64,000 bases of DNA, taken from Zanthoxylum bungeanum. Its lineage: Eukaryota > Streptophyta > Magnoliopsida > Sapindales > Rutaceae. The translations under genes were made by a program, and so were the position numbers. The notes beneath the pieces are model-generated. The model did no database searches and was not told where the DNA came from. It was given only the letters and a program-made list of their open reading frames with translations. Shown in pieces: positions 25,016-36,637 of the stretch (the first letter of the stretch is position 1; every line of letters starts with the position of its first letter). The stretch lies in assembly GCA_019454045.1 (NCBI GenBank), contig SKCR01007812.1:434001-498000 (forward strand), written 5' to 3'.

Positions 25016-25230
25016 GTCAGCATAAGGGCAAAGCATTGTCTCCACGGGTAGATATCGGGATCCTCGTTGACTGAGCACATGAGGGTGGCAGGAAGGACCA
25101 GATTTGCAGCCAAGACATTTTTCTTTGCGATTCCTGGAGTGACCACCGACGGATTCATCGGCACACCATCTTTTTTATAGTTCCCGGCATCAACTCGCAA
25201 ACTCGTTGTTACCGAGAACTAGGGGACAGA

Positions 25231-26071
25231 TGTTGATGGTGTTTTTAGGCACTATGGTATTTAAGACAGCACGACAGGGGCAAAAGGGTAATTTTCTCCT
25301 TGGTCAAAGATCATTAATACCGACCCGACCACATGAGTGAGTGGCCGAGAACTTTATGATCCGATAACCGACCACTTTGGTTCGGATGACCGAGCACTAT
25401 CAGATCGGTAGCAGCATTCTCAGCACAAATGACCATCATGACCGACCACATGAAGACCGAGCATAGGGCAAGACATGATCGGGAAAATAAGGCATTCTAT
25501 CCATATGAGATAAGATAATAAGTTATCCTACTTTCATGGGGTAAACTAGTAAGTCAATGTCCTAATATGATAAAGGAAGTAAATGTAGTTTTTGACTTGG
25601 AATCCTTATGGAAAAAGGGAATAGTTTTGACTAGGAATCCTTATGGGAAAAAGGAATAGTTTCAACTAGGAAACTCTTGTACAAATAGGAATATGATTTC
25701 TTCACCATTATAAATAGGAGGGTAGAGTGAAGAGAAAGAACAACAACAAAAAAAGAGAGAATAAGAGGAACAAGTTGAGAGCAAGGTAGAGTGGAGATCA
25801 GAATCACCAAGCTCTAACTTGTAAAACACAAAGAACGGTTTGAGAAGCGCATTTTGAATAATAAAAGTATCATCTTGTTTGTGCCCGTGGACGTAGGTCG
25901 GATCCAAATCCACCGAACCACGTTAAATCTCCTTGTTGATTGGTGTATTTATCTGTTTTTCTGCTAAGTTTGTCTTTGGTCCCCCATAACCAAACAAATT
26001 CATAGTTGAAGGAGGATTTCCTCGGGAGTGATATTCCAATATTACCCTGAGACCAAAATCCACCGTCAACA
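25231..26071 (+). repeat. 3' LTR of the gypsy derivative
   Basis: 841 bp, TGTTGATGG to GTCAACA. Differences from the 5' LTR are a few substitutions (for example GACTAGG/GACTTGG, GCCTTTGG/GTCTTTGG, CACAG/CATAG) and 1-3-base indels. It is preceded by the purine tract AGGGGACAGA. Confidence 0.9.
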
Positions 26072-26076
26072 ACGTG

Positions 26077-26521
26077 CTACCATTAACTAATAAGCATATG
26101 ACATTTGTAATTATATTAAATAAAACTATCATTTATATGATAATTTTTTAAGATTTTAACATGTATCAAAATATATTATATTATTAAATGAGTAACATCA
26201 TGGTACCATAGTTGTATGATAGATTTTCCCATTTCGTGTGAAAAATCCGATATTTTCAATGGCATAGATATTTACACTCTAAAATCTTCTTTGGACACTG
26301 TATTATTATGTACACTCATATGATAAATTTAAAAAATTTAATTTTTACTTTGAATATTCTTTAATATACTAATAAAACTCTCACTTAAATTGTTTAAATT
26401 AATTAACTTTTCCACTAAACACAGTCATTAAAATATTTAATATACTTATAAAAAACAAAAACTTAAAATCATTTTCAAGGTCTTATATAACCTTGATATG
26501 ATTCCTTTGTTGATTTTGCAG
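26077..26521. other. AT-rich flank, nothing recognised
   Basis: No coding signal. The last 20 bases form a pyrimidine-rich splice-acceptor-like tract leading into the MCM2-like exon. Confidence 0.4.
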
Positions 26522-26845
26522 ACAAATTCATTTGATCAACACCGTGATTCGCTTGGGGGAATTGTGACTAAGAAGTACTGGGGTCTTTCCCTAGTTGAAC
26601 TTGAATGGTACTGTACTTTCCTTCTTGTCCAAAGTAGCAACTAATCAAAATTTATTTTTATTTTTTCTTCTGTAACAAAGTGAACTATTGATGAAACAAA
26701 AGTTAAAATATTGACATGAAATACCAGAAATTAACACTTGAAGAGAGACCAGGAATTGTGCCTGCAGGCCAACTTCCAAGATACAAGGAAGTGATACTGT
26801 TGAATTACCTGATTGATTGTGCCCGGAGAGATTATATACGGGTGT
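26522..26845 (+). pseudogene. MCM2: MCM2 (replicative helicase subunit) gene fragment
   Basis: Two pieces match consecutive parts of the MCM2 N-terminal domain. The second (26719-26840) is clear: KYQKLTLEERPGIVPAGQLP then RYKEVILLNYLIDCAR, a segment nearly unchanged in plant and animal MCM2. The first (about 26552-26620) reads GGIVTKKYWG ... LEWYC, a worn version of the GGVVTRRSG ... C stretch that lies upstream in MCM2, and it follows a good 3' splice site (TTTTGCAG). The remaining helicase exons are absent and the reading frame ends soon after. This is a captured or decayed piece, not a working gene. Confidence 0.75.
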
Positions 26846-27011
26846 GTTTAATGAGTGTTTAGATAAATAGTATATATTTTCCTATCATAAATTAGCATTA
26901 ATAGTAATTTATATCAAGGATATTTTAATAATAATTAATTTTATTAAAATATGAATGTTTAAAGAAAAAGCAAAAAGCTAAAGAAAAATCAAAGCCCAAG
27001 TGAACTTACAC

Positions 27012-27300
27012 TAAGTGTGGCAATGGGCCGGGCCAGGCCAAAGCTTTGACAAATCCGGCCCGAGTCTGGTAATCAATATTTTGGCCCAGGCCGGGCTTTA
27101 TTCTCCCCGGTTTTTATTTATAATTTATTATATAAATATATATATATATATATAAATATAATTATATAAAATATATATAATATATTTTTAAGCTCGGATC
27201 AAGCCGGGCTCGAACTTAATATGCTGAGCCCGCTCGAGTCCGAGTCGGGCCCGGGATTTTTTACCCCAAGCGGGCCGGACCATGCCCGGATTTTTTAATA
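27012..27300. mobile_element. Partial GC-rich hAT-type MITE
   Basis: Starts TAAGTGTGGCAATGGGCCGGGCC, close to the ends of the complete MITEs at 36479 and 44969 (TAGGGGTGGCA, TAAGGGTGGCA). CCGGGC-rich arms surround an (AT)n core. The far inverted end and an 8-bp duplication are not found, so it is probably truncated. Confidence 0.5.
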
Positions 27301-28735
27301 TATTTTAAAGTGATGCAAAGATGGTGGGAATGATTGCACGCCAATTCTTTCATTTAATTTAATAGAACTGATTGTTTGAATTTATTTATTTTTAATAATA
27401 ATAAAAAAAAATCAATGAAGAAGAAAAGTGAAAATTTTATCCACTTGTAACTTTCAACCATTATATAATCAATGTATACGTGTACGATGACAGATGTATC
27501 AATTTTACTGTTTAAAGCTATATTTTTCAACGAATCCCCACCAAAAAGTTTGTCTTGTCTAAAAATTTATTTGGTCAATTCTGGTTTAATAATTCATAAT
27601 CCGATTTGATGTGACTTTAAATAAACTTATCATAACCCGTGAATCACAATGCCAGCATAACCATGACGACTTTTGAATTAAGAAGTGTTAAAATTTACCA
27701 AGTCTAAGTCCACTTTTAGTTCCCTTGTTATTATTTTATAAACCCAAGCACTTAAGTTTTATTTTATTTTATCTTATTTTTTTATATTTTATTCTTGTTT
27801 AGTTTTTTTTTTCTTTGGAAAGTCTTCAGTTTAATCAAATTTTATTTTCCCTTTTTGCCCTTATACACCAAATTAAATACAATATATGTTGTAGTGGAAA
27901 TATATAATATGTTTCCCTTCAGGTCTCCAAATCTTCATCCTTCATGACTGGAACAGGTTATTTGTAAATAGCAGACTCCAGGCTGCAATTCCTGCGACTT
28001 CACTTGTCTTGATCTGGAATAATGTGCAATGTATAATTGAAATGTACTTAATTAGATCTAGAGTATATTTAAATATGGGAAATTAGTAAAATTAGTTAAA
28101 AAAAAATTTTATCCTTTGTCAAAATATGTTACAACGTATAATTGAAATGTACTTAATTAGATCTAGATATTGCCCGTGTCTCTGTCACGGTGTTACAGAA
28201 TTTACAGAGAGATTAATATTCTATTATTTAATTTGTTTGTTAATTTTCAGAGATATTCAATTATGAAATGATTTTATTTTTTAATTTATTTGGTAGTTTT
28301 CATTTTCTTTTAATAAATAATTTTATTCTTTAATTTATTTGGTAGTTTTCATTTTCCATTTTTATAGATATTCTATAATGAAATGATTCTTTATCAGCCA
28401 TTAGATTATAATGAAATGATCTGAGCCGCCAATTAAGCCACATAAAGATAGTCTTTGGATATATTATCTCTCTTAATCCTAACCATTGGTTGCCTTCTCT
28501 TTTCTCTCACACCATTGTGCTTTATAATATAGATGTTACAACATATGACGTTTGTAAAAATAGTCAACTTCTTCAAAGTAGATTTCAGAGAAGTATGATT
28601 CTCCGAAATTGGCACTGAAGTATTCGTATTTTTCGAAAGATTCGAAGTTTTAATATTTTTATTTTTTTAATTTCAAACTTTGGATCACCGAATTTTTAAT
28701 TTTTTTTGTTTTTTTTTTTTTAATTTCAAATTTCA
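27301..28735. other. AT-rich intergenic DNA with two small duplications
   Basis: A segment GTATAATTGAAATGTACTTA plus its continuation occurs near 28032 and again near 28137. A segment GATTTTATTTTTTAATTTATTTGGTAGTTTTCATTTTC-like occurs near 28270 and 28322. No ORF or RNA gene was recognised. Confidence 0.4.
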
Positions 28736-28907
28736 AAGCTCCAAAGTTTGACTTCGGATATTCCAAAGTCTTACTTATGATATCTGAAGTTATAAAAATA
28801 TCTATAAAATCAGGCGTTCCTCATTTTTTTCCCATTAAAATAGCAAATCATTTTTTATGTATAGTTAACTATTTTTATTTATAGATATGATTTTTACATA
28901 TAAGTGT
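28736..28907 (+). repeat. Left terminal inverted repeat of the MULE
   Basis: Inverted partner of 34686-34860. It carries GACTTCGGATATTCC and further GATATCTGAAG-like repeats near its outer edge. Confidence 0.6.
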
Positions 28908-29070
28908 GAAAACTTAAAAAAATTTCAGTCTCTGAAGCTTCTCGTTTGCATCAACCACATGTCTATGAACTTTAAAGCTAGGTTCAGGATGAGACCGAAG
29001 GATATGAACAATTTTATGGTGACATACTTTGCTACCGCCAAGGTATATAGACGTCAGGATTTTAATACAT

Positions 29071-29239
29071 TGAAGAAATTGAGGAAATCCTCTTTTTATT
29101 TTCTTATTTTAACTATACAATAATTGGCCATATATAGCCTTCAGTCTTCTCTATAAAAGGAAGATAAATCTACCCATAATTACATACAATCAATTACCAT
29201 ATCTCTAGCAATCTTAAAGATATTTTCCTATTTTTAACA
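29071..29239 (-). repeat. 3' LTR of the minus-strand copia element
   Basis: Reads TGTTAAAAATAGG ... CAATTTCTTCA on the minus strand. A TTATAGAG promoter-like core lies in the middle. Confidence 0.85.
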
Positions 29240-29246
29240 CTCCCCC

Positions 29247-32200
29247 TCAAGCTGGAGCATATAGATCATATGCACCAAGCTTGTTACAAATAAAATCAAT
29301 ACGAGGACCACGAAGAGACTTAGTAAGGATGTCCGCTAATTGTCCTCCAGAGTTGACAAAGCTAGTGACCATGCATCCAGATAAAATTTTCTCCCTGATA
29401 AAGTGACAATCGACTTCTATGTGCTTGGTCCTTTCATGAAACACAGGGTTAGATGCTATATGTAGTGCTGCCTGGTTGTCACAAATTAGCTTCATTTGTG
29501 TCCCACCTCCAAATTTTAATTCCTGTAACAACTGTTTTAACCATACTAACTCACATGTTGCCAAGGCCATAGCTCGATATTCTGCTTCTGCACTAGACCT
29601 GGCAACAACTGCCTGTTTCTTACTTTTCCAGGATACTAGGTTGCCTCCAATTAAAACACAATATCCTGTAGTAGAACGTCTGTCGGACGGAGAGCCTGCA
29701 TAATCTGCATCAGAATATCCAACTATCTCAGTATTGCCTTTATCTTCATACAATAATCATTGTCCTGGCGCTTTCTTGATATACTTAAGAATACGTATGA
29801 CAGCATCCCAATGACTTTCACATGGAGTTTGCAGGAATTGGCTAAGCACACTGACTGCGAATGAGATATCTGGGCGAGTAATTGTAAGATAGTTCAACTT
29901 TCCAACTAACCGCCTATATCGTCCAGGATCTTTAGCGGCTCTCCAACTAGTTTCATGTACTCCTCAGGGTTTTCCAATGGCTCCCCCTCTTTTGGCAGAA
30001 GTTTAACATTTGGATCCATGGGCTTGTCAACATGTTTACAATCTAACATGCCTGTTTCTTGAAGAATGTCTATAGCATATTTTCTCTCTGAGAGATGACT
30101 ATACCAGTATGAGATTGAGCTACTTCTATGCCAAGGAAGTACTTTAGTAGTCCCAAATCCTTAGTCTGAAAATGATTAAAAAAATGTGTTTTCAGCTGTC
30201 GAATCCCTCTTGTGGTCACTTCCAGTAATGACTATATCATCCACATATACAACCAAGTAAATGCATTGGCCATTGGAATGGCGATAGAAAACCGAGTAGT
30301 CTGCCTCGCTACGAGTCATACCAAATTTCTGAATGACAGTACTGAATCTCCCAAACCAAGCACGAGGAGACTGTTTGAGACCATACAGAGAGCGACGAAG
30401 CCGACAAACCAGACCATACTCCCCCTGAGCAACAAAACCAGGTGGTTGCTCCATATAGACTTCCTCTTGGAGGTCTCCATGAAGGAAGGCATTCTTGATG
30501 TCCAACTGATAGAGTGGCCAGTGACGCATAGCAGCCATGGAGAGAAACAAGCGGACGGAAGTAATTTTGGCTACAGGAGAAAAGAGTCACCATAGTCCAA
30601 ACCAAATATCTGGGTATAACCTTTAGCAACAAGGCGAGCTTGAGTCGATCAATCTGCCCATCAGGACCAACTTTCACCGCATAAACCCATCGACAACCAA
30701 CTGTAGATTTCCCATGGGGTAACGGAACCAAATCCCAAGTGCCACTTGAGTGTAAAGCAGCCATTTCATCTATCATTGCTTGTTTCCATCCTGGATCAGA
30801 CAAAGCCCCTTGGACATTTCTAGGAAGAGGAACAGAAGACAAGGTGGAGACAAAAGCAAAATATGGAGCAGATAAACGATGATAACTGAGAAATGTATAA
30901 ATAGGATTGTGGATTACGAGTGGAACGAATACCTTTACTGGTGGCAATTGGGCCAGGAAGGTCCAATGTACGGGCAGGAGCTGGAGCAGGTTGTGAGTCA
31001 GTGGCTGCAGTGTCAATGCCAGCGGAAGATAGAGAATGTGGACGACGGTGATATACCTGAAGAGGACGTGATGGTGACATAGTCTCAAGTGTAGGATGAA
31101 AGAATGGAACAGGTAGTACCGGAGAAGGGCGGGGGGAAGAGTCGGGGTATGAGGAGAGAAGTAAGGTGATGACTCGAAGAATGTGACGTCGGCAGAGATA
31201 AAGTAGCGGTTATTAGCTGGAGAATAACATCGGTACCCTTTTTGAAGTCGGGAATATCCTAAGAAGATGATTTAGTAGATTTAGTAGAAAGTTTATCTTG
31301 TCCGGGGTTAGATTATGGACAAAACACACACAACCAAATATGCGAAGAGGGACCGAATAGAGAGGTTGGTCTGGAAATAAGATAGAGTGGGGGATTTGGT
31401 CTTGTAAAACAAAAGAAGGTATACGATTAATGAGATAGCAAGCAGTAAGAACTGCATCCCCCCAGAAACGAAATGGTATATGGTTATGGATTAATAGGTA
31501 CGAGTCGTCTCAATGAGATGTCGGTTTTTTACGTTCAGCTAGACCATTTTGTTGGGGTGTATAGACACAGATGACTCATGTAGAATACCTTGAGATGAGA
31601 TAAGGTGGTAAAAGGAGCAGCAAAATACTCCCGAGCATTATCACTACGAAATACACGAATGGGAACATCAAATTGAGTTTTGATTTCAACACAAAATTTT
31701 CGAAAAATAGGAAATAACACAGAGCGATCTTTCATTAAAAATAGCCAAGTATTTCGAGAGTAATCATCAATAAATGTCACAAAATACCGAAATCCCATAA
31801 CAAAATTGACACGACACGGACCCCAAACATCGGAATGAACTAACTCAAAAGGGGACGCAGCCCGATTATTGACTCGATTGGGAAATCGTACATGAGTATG
31901 TTTCCCAAGTTGACACGACTCACATGGAAGTGAAGATAATGAAGAAAGTTGCGGAACTAGCTTCTGAAGCTTGGAGAGACTGGGGTGACCCAAATGGTGT
32001 GTGGAGAACATCAGCAGAATCAGTGGAGGTGCAAGCGACCGCAGGCAATGACTGCGTGAGATTGATAAAGGCCTTGTGACTCACGTCCTGTACCAATCGT
32101 CCGTCCCGTACCCTGGTCCTGTACAATAACAGAATGATTAAGAAAGGTGACAGAACAATTCAGATCATGAGTGAGTTTACTAACAGAAATAAGATTGAAA

Positions 32201-33410
32201 GGACAACCCGGTACATAAAGCACAGATTTCAGAGGTAAGGAAGGAACATGAGAGGCTTGTCCAATTCCTTTAGCGATAGTTTTAGAACCATTAGCAAGAG
32301 TAACCATAGGAGAGAATGAGAACTAGTTAAAGAATACAAAAGTTTTGGATTACCAGAAATGTGATCAGAGGCGCCAGAGTCCAAGACCCATGGGCCCAAT
32401 GGGGAGGACTGAGTGATGCAGGCAACAGAATTACCAGTATGAGTAACGGAAGCAGATGACGAGGACTGAGAGGCCTGATACTGGAGGAAAGCTGCATATT
32501 CGGCTTCAGACAGAGTAAATTTTGAGAGGGCTGGTCGAAGTAGTCCGAGGACGGGGAAAGATCAACTTGAGCAACCTTAGCTTTAGGAGGATGTGGTGGT
32601 TTTCCATGGAGCTGATAACAACGCTCCGAGTATGGCCAACCTTGTGACAGTAGGTACACTTCGGACGCTCGCCCCGATGACGAGGATTACCTCGACCGCC
32701 GCTGGAATGGCCGTGAGCGGCCAAAATGGAAGACTCGGTTGGATGAGAGTCAACAATAGCTGAAGAAGAGACACAGAGAAGGCGAGAGAATACATTCTCC
32801 AGAGAGGGAATTGTAGCACTAGCTAATATTTGGTCCCGGACTGGTTGAAGTTCGGACCGTATCCCAAGAAGAGTTAAGACCATAAAGAAGTGTTCCCGTT
32901 GGCGCTCCTGATCAGATAAATTCGAAGTAATTGGGAGGAGAGAATTGAACTCCTCTCTAAGGGATTCCACTCTGCCAATGTATTCAGAAATATCCACATC
33001 CCGCTGATGCAAACTGAACATGTTAGATACCACAGAATAGAAACGTTGAAATCATTAGTGTATAAAGAGCGAGCTTTGCCCCATAATTTGGAGCAGGTCT
33101 TATAAGGCCTAAAAATAACCAGAAGTTTTGGATCAATAGCCTGCCAAAGTAAATTACATAACTGGGCATCTATTTTCTTCCAAAGTGGTCGTTCTTCAGG
33201 AAGAATATCTTCAGCATTGGAAGTCAAATGGTCTTCACATCCTTGTCCCATAAACCAGAGTTCAACAGAGGCAGCCCAACACACATAATTTAGAGGGCCA
33301 AATAATTTTTTAGATGTAAGAACACAATTACTAGAGATTACAGGAATGGGAGCACCAGACTTACCCAAAGCGGATGGGCGGGGAGGATGATTACTGCTCG
33401 GGTCGGCCAT
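29247..33410 (-). pseudogene. Copia gag-pol polyprotein, frameshifted
   Basis: The start is the ATG at 33410 (MADPSSNHPPRPSALG). Gag runs to about 32600 with a knuckle-like CTYCHKVGHTRS whose last Cys falls at a frameshift. Protease and linker lie at 32650-32020 (LYVPGCPFNLISVSKL). Integrase is at 32011-31535 (CESCQLGKH, FVTFIDDYSRNTW, FRSDNAREYF). RT is at 30750-30180 (QLDIKNAFLHGDLQEEVYM, YGLKQSPRAW, VVYVDDIVITGSD). RNase H is an intact 168-codon frame, 29753-29247 (GYSDADYAGSPSDRRSTTGY, ADILTKSLRG). At least five breaks separate these blocks. Confidence 0.8.
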
Positions 33411-33558
33411 GGCAGGGAACAGTGGCGCCGGAGAGTGAACAGTGACGATGAACAGTGCGCGTGAACAGTACCCGTGAACAGTGATGGGAACAGTGCTCGT
33501 AAAAAGTGATGCCGGAATAGTGTCGCCAAAAAAAGTAAAAAGAAACCCTAGGATCAAC

Positions 33559-33570
33559 GCTCTGATACCA
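33559..33570 (-). other. Primer-binding site, initiator tRNA-Met type
   Basis: TGGTATCAGAGC on the minus strand, immediately inside the 5' LTR. Confidence 0.85.
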
Positions 33571-33740
33571 TGAAGAAATTGAGGAAACCCTCTTTTTATT
33601 TTCTTATTTTAAACTATACAATAATTGGCCATATATAGCCTTCAGTCTTCTCTATAAAAGGAAGATAAATCTACCCATAATTACATACAATCAATTACCA
33701 TATCTCTAGCAATCTTAAAGATATTTTCCTATTTTTAACA
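33571..33740 (-). repeat. 5' LTR of the minus-strand copia element
   Basis: 170 bp and nearly identical to 29071-29239, which indicates a recent insertion. Confidence 0.85.
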
Positions 33741-34685
33741 TACACAACTTCAAAAATTTTGGTAGATTAATGCATATGCGACAAGGTATTTGAAGAGTCT
33801 GTAGAGTGCAACAGATGGACAAGGGCAGAGTTTTCAAGAATAAGATACAACATGATGACCAAAGACATTACTGAAAGTTTGAACGCCTTGCTTAAAGAGG
33901 TCTGAGCCCTTTTGGTGCTTAGTTGACTAAATTATATCTGAATAACACTTCAAAGATGGTTTTTTGAAAGGAGAGAATCAGCAAAAAAGATTGTTACTTC
34001 GTTGACCCCGTGAGTGCATGAAAAAATTAGGAAACGTATAGTCAAAACACACTGAATGTATGTATCACATACTGATCGCTATGAGTTTGAGATCCGCGGT
34101 GGAGACATGATCGAAATTGTCAACATAAGAGAAAATATGTGTACGTGCAGCAAATTCTATGTGCACATGCATTGACTGTATATGCAGCTGCTAAAATTAA
34201 ACGCTTCAGTCTTTGAAGTAAGATGTACACAACATACGCTCTTCGATCTGCGTATGAGGAGACTGTCCATCCTATTGGTGACCATCAGATTGGGTATTGG
34301 CAGAAGAATTATCAAGTATAATATTACTTTGTTTACTGAATAAACATTCAAAAATAATTTTAATTAATGTTGTGATTCTCAATACAGGTTTGAATGAATT
34401 GCCACCAAATGAGCGTGTTTCGACGAGATGAAAATAAATAGAAGATCTTCACAGGACGAACAAACAGTGAAAGTCATATATGCTCGATGTAACGAACGCT
34501 GACACAATAAATGTTCATGTATGACTCCGCTTAACCAAAATCTAAGTCAACATTAATTTTGTTAAAGAAATTTAATTATCATTTTCTCTGATCATTCACG
34601 TTGTTGTTGCTTTCTCTGATCATTCACGTTGTAGTTTTTTCTTTATTTTTATATAATATATAAATTTAATTTTCTTTTAGGTTTT

Positions 34686-34860
34686 CTGACTTATATGTAA
34701 AAATCATATCTATAAACAAGAAGAGTTAATTATACATCAAAAATGATTTGTTGTTTTAGTGGGAAAAAATAGAGAATGCCTGATTTTATAGATATTTTTT
34801 CCTACTTCGGATATCCTACGCAAGACTTCAAATATCCGAAGTCAAACTTTAGATATCCGA
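34686..34860 (-). repeat. Right terminal inverted repeat of the MULE
   Basis: Inverted match to 28736-28907. It contains three ATATCCGAAGT-type motifs at its outer edge. Confidence 0.6.
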
Positions 34861-35138
34861 AGTTTATAGGAAAATATGATTGTGACTAGATTTAATGTGA
34901 CTTAGATGAAATATGGTTATAATTGAACTTATGTAACTTAGGTAAAATATAATTGTGGCTTAGGGTCATCAATGTGATTGTGGCACATACAATATAACTT
35001 TCAATCACTAATGTGGCTAATGTAAAATATGATTGTGACCTCTATGAGATTATGATTGAGGTCAATATGACTGTTTTGAGATCAATTTTACTTAGGCAAA
35101 ATAGGATTTAGGTAAAATATGATTGAGCTCAAGATGAT
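34861..35138. repeat. Low-complexity imperfect repeats
   Basis: Loose repetition of GTAAAATATGATTGTG and GTGACTTAGG-like words with no coding potential. Confidence 0.5.
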
Positions 35139-36407
35139 TGTAACGGTCGAGATTTTATATAACAGTTTAACCAGAATAACAGTAATTAGAATGATAATTT
35201 TCTTAATGGCAGGCTGGATATTCTCAATAGTAGGCCAAATATTCTTAATGGTTAGCCGAATATTCTTAATGATAAGCCGAATATCGACTTATGTCTAGTC
35301 GAATATACAGTAAGTCCAGTTGGACATACCACGTGAACCAGGCAGGGGGTCAAAAAATAGAAACATGCATAAAATGATAAAAATATGATAAAGGTAGTAA
35401 GAATGATAACGGTATAAACTAAGATAATAATAAGATAATAAACGACAATAATAATAGAATACGGTAATAGAGAAATATTGAAATAATCAAAGCAGCAATA
35501 AGTTACAGAAAGCAGTAAATGTGGCTTGATATATCCATCAATGGCTAGATGTGCATGCATGTCCTGTCGGACGTGATTTACGTCCGACCGGGGATACTGT
35601 GTTATCATAGAAATTTCAATGTATGTAGAAGTAAAGAAGGTGCCATCGGCTCATACCTTTAGTATTTGCTGGCTTTGAAAGGCGTCTCTAGATGCTTGGA
35701 TTGCTTGGACTCTTGCAGGAAGTGGATGAACTCTTAAGGGTTTATCACAATTATTTTCTCTCTTTTGTATTTCAGTGTTTCACTATTTTTTAGCTTTTCG
35801 TGCGGGGCTTGAAAAAAAGCGTGAGGTCGAGAGATCATTTTGAAAGTGGCTTGGGCACTAATTTATAGTGCCCAGACTGAGCCCAAATATGGGAGGAGGA
35901 AGACAAGATCTCTTCATTTTCCAGTTTGATGTGTCAGTTACAACTCAATTCATATCTGACCGAATATATATATTGAGATATATGTCTGGCCGGACATAAT
36001 CAGGTCCGTGATTTCAGTAACTGAAGATTTGCACACTCGATGACAGCTCGACACATGTCCAGTTGGACATGTATTTTGCATTGTATATTCGGTCGGAGAT
36101 GTATTTTGAATTGCATGTTTGGCTGGACATCAATTGGATCCCGTGATTTCAAGTATTGACAATCATCACACTCACTGACAATTGGCTCACTTTCGGCCGA
36201 ATTTAGGGTTTTCAATATATATCCGACCGGCCATTATAGTCTGAGAGGACCTATGTCCGACTAGTTTTTTTTTTTTTGTCGTATCTTCGGGGTTCATTGG
36301 AATTCATTTCCTTCCTGGCATTCATCATTGTAATTATCCAAGCTTTCACATGGTGTTCCCATAAAAAGACTTATCATCGGGTTATGCGTAAAAATATAGT
36401 GTCTACA
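35139..36407 (-). mobile_element. Probable solo LTR, minus orientation
   Basis: On the minus strand it reads TGTAGACACTATATTTTTACGC ... ATCTCGACCGTTACA, so it has TG...CA ends and a length near 1.27 kb. A TATA-type core (CTATAAATTAG, near 35865 minus) is followed by a C/T-rich leader and a GGTATGAGCC donor-like site (near 35660), as in plant gypsy LTRs. No coding sequence is present. The expected 5-bp target duplication is not seen (ATGAT left, TTGTG right), so the ends or the solo-LTR reading may be wrong. The + strand ORF-like stretches here are not genes. Confidence 0.4.
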
Positions 36408-36478
36408 TTGTGAGGGAGGTTTATGTGAAGTAAGTGCAGTGTAGTGCCTTTAGAGCTGATGAATGAGATATGCGTGTT

Positions 36479-36584
36479 TAGGGGTGGCAGAAAAGCCCGA
36501 AGCCCAAGCCCGGCCCGGGCCTTAAAATGAAAGTCTTGCTTGGGTATCGGGCCCGGGACGGGCTTTCCAATTTTGGCCCGGGCC

Positions 36585-36637
<53 letters not shown>

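Larger units (their letters stand above)
19947..26071 (+). mobile_element. Young non-autonomous Ty3/gypsy derivative with gag-protease only
   Basis: Two near-identical LTRs (835 and 841 bp) flank a 4.45-kb interior, and the pentamer ACGTG at 19942-19946 and 26072-26076 is a perfect target duplication. TTGGCGCCGTCTGTGGGG follows the 5' LTR (primer-site region) and a purine tract AGGGGACAGA precedes the 3' LTR. The interior holds a broken gag-protease frame and then only repeats and non-coding DNA: no reverse transcriptase, RNase H or integrase. It must be copied in trans by a related autonomous element. The LTRs differ by only a handful of substitutions and small indels, so insertion was recent. 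Confidence 0.88.
29071..33740 (-). mobile_element. Young Ty1/copia element with short LTRs, inserted in the MULE
   Basis: 4.67 kb, minus orientation. The LTRs are 169 bp (29071-29239) and 170 bp (33571-33740) and differ by about one substitution and one indel. The 5' LTR is the right one: TGGTATCAGAGC (33570-33559, minus) adjoins it directly, and a GAGGGGGAG purine tract precedes the left LTR. Flanking pentamers TACAT and TACAC match at four of five positions. Coding order is gag, protease, integrase, RT, RNase H. Short LTRs and motif style suggest the Ale/Retrofit group, which is inference. Several frameshifts break the polyprotein. Confidence 0.85.
28920..34340 (+). pseudogene. MULE transposase remnant, discontinuous
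   Basis: Left part (28942-29070): INHMSMNFKARFR and ATAKVYRRQDFN, similar to the MURA region CxxHxxxNFKxxF. Right part after the copia element (33800-34340): RWTRAEFSRIRYNMMTKDI then TESLNALLKE, the typical W-A-x-x...RYNxMTxNxAESxNxxLKxAR block, then WFFERRESAKK, a SWIM-finger start CTCSKF and, in another frame, YTTYALRSAYEETVHPIGDHQ, matching the usual YxxxAYxxxYxxxIxPVPD end. Several stops and shifts are present. The product is dead. Confidence 0.6.
28736..34860 (+). mobile_element. Mutator-like element (MULE) remnant with long inverted ends, split by a copia insertion
   Basis: About 170 bp at 28736-28907 matches, inverted, 34686-34860 at roughly 80 percent by eye (shared AATCAGGC, TATAGATATGATTTTTACAT and TTCGGATAT motifs). 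Between them lies transposase-like coding interrupted at 29070/33741 by the minus-strand copia element. Long terminal inverted repeats plus a MURA-type transposase define a MULE. The outer limits and the 9-bp target duplication were not resolved. The left inverted repeat abuts the middle of the transposase, so the 5' half of the gene is deleted. Confidence 0.65.

Noticed and set aside
24558..25025. 155-codon and overlapping ORFs, repetitive VPPRPLVYSARGW-type peptides
   Set aside because: Same cause: 43-bp and 70-84-bp tandem units. Three overlapping ORFs in different frames cannot all be real.
35252..35608. 118-codon hydrophobic minus-strand ORF
   Set aside because: Its composition follows AT-rich low-complexity DNA within a probable LTR; there is no recognisable domain.
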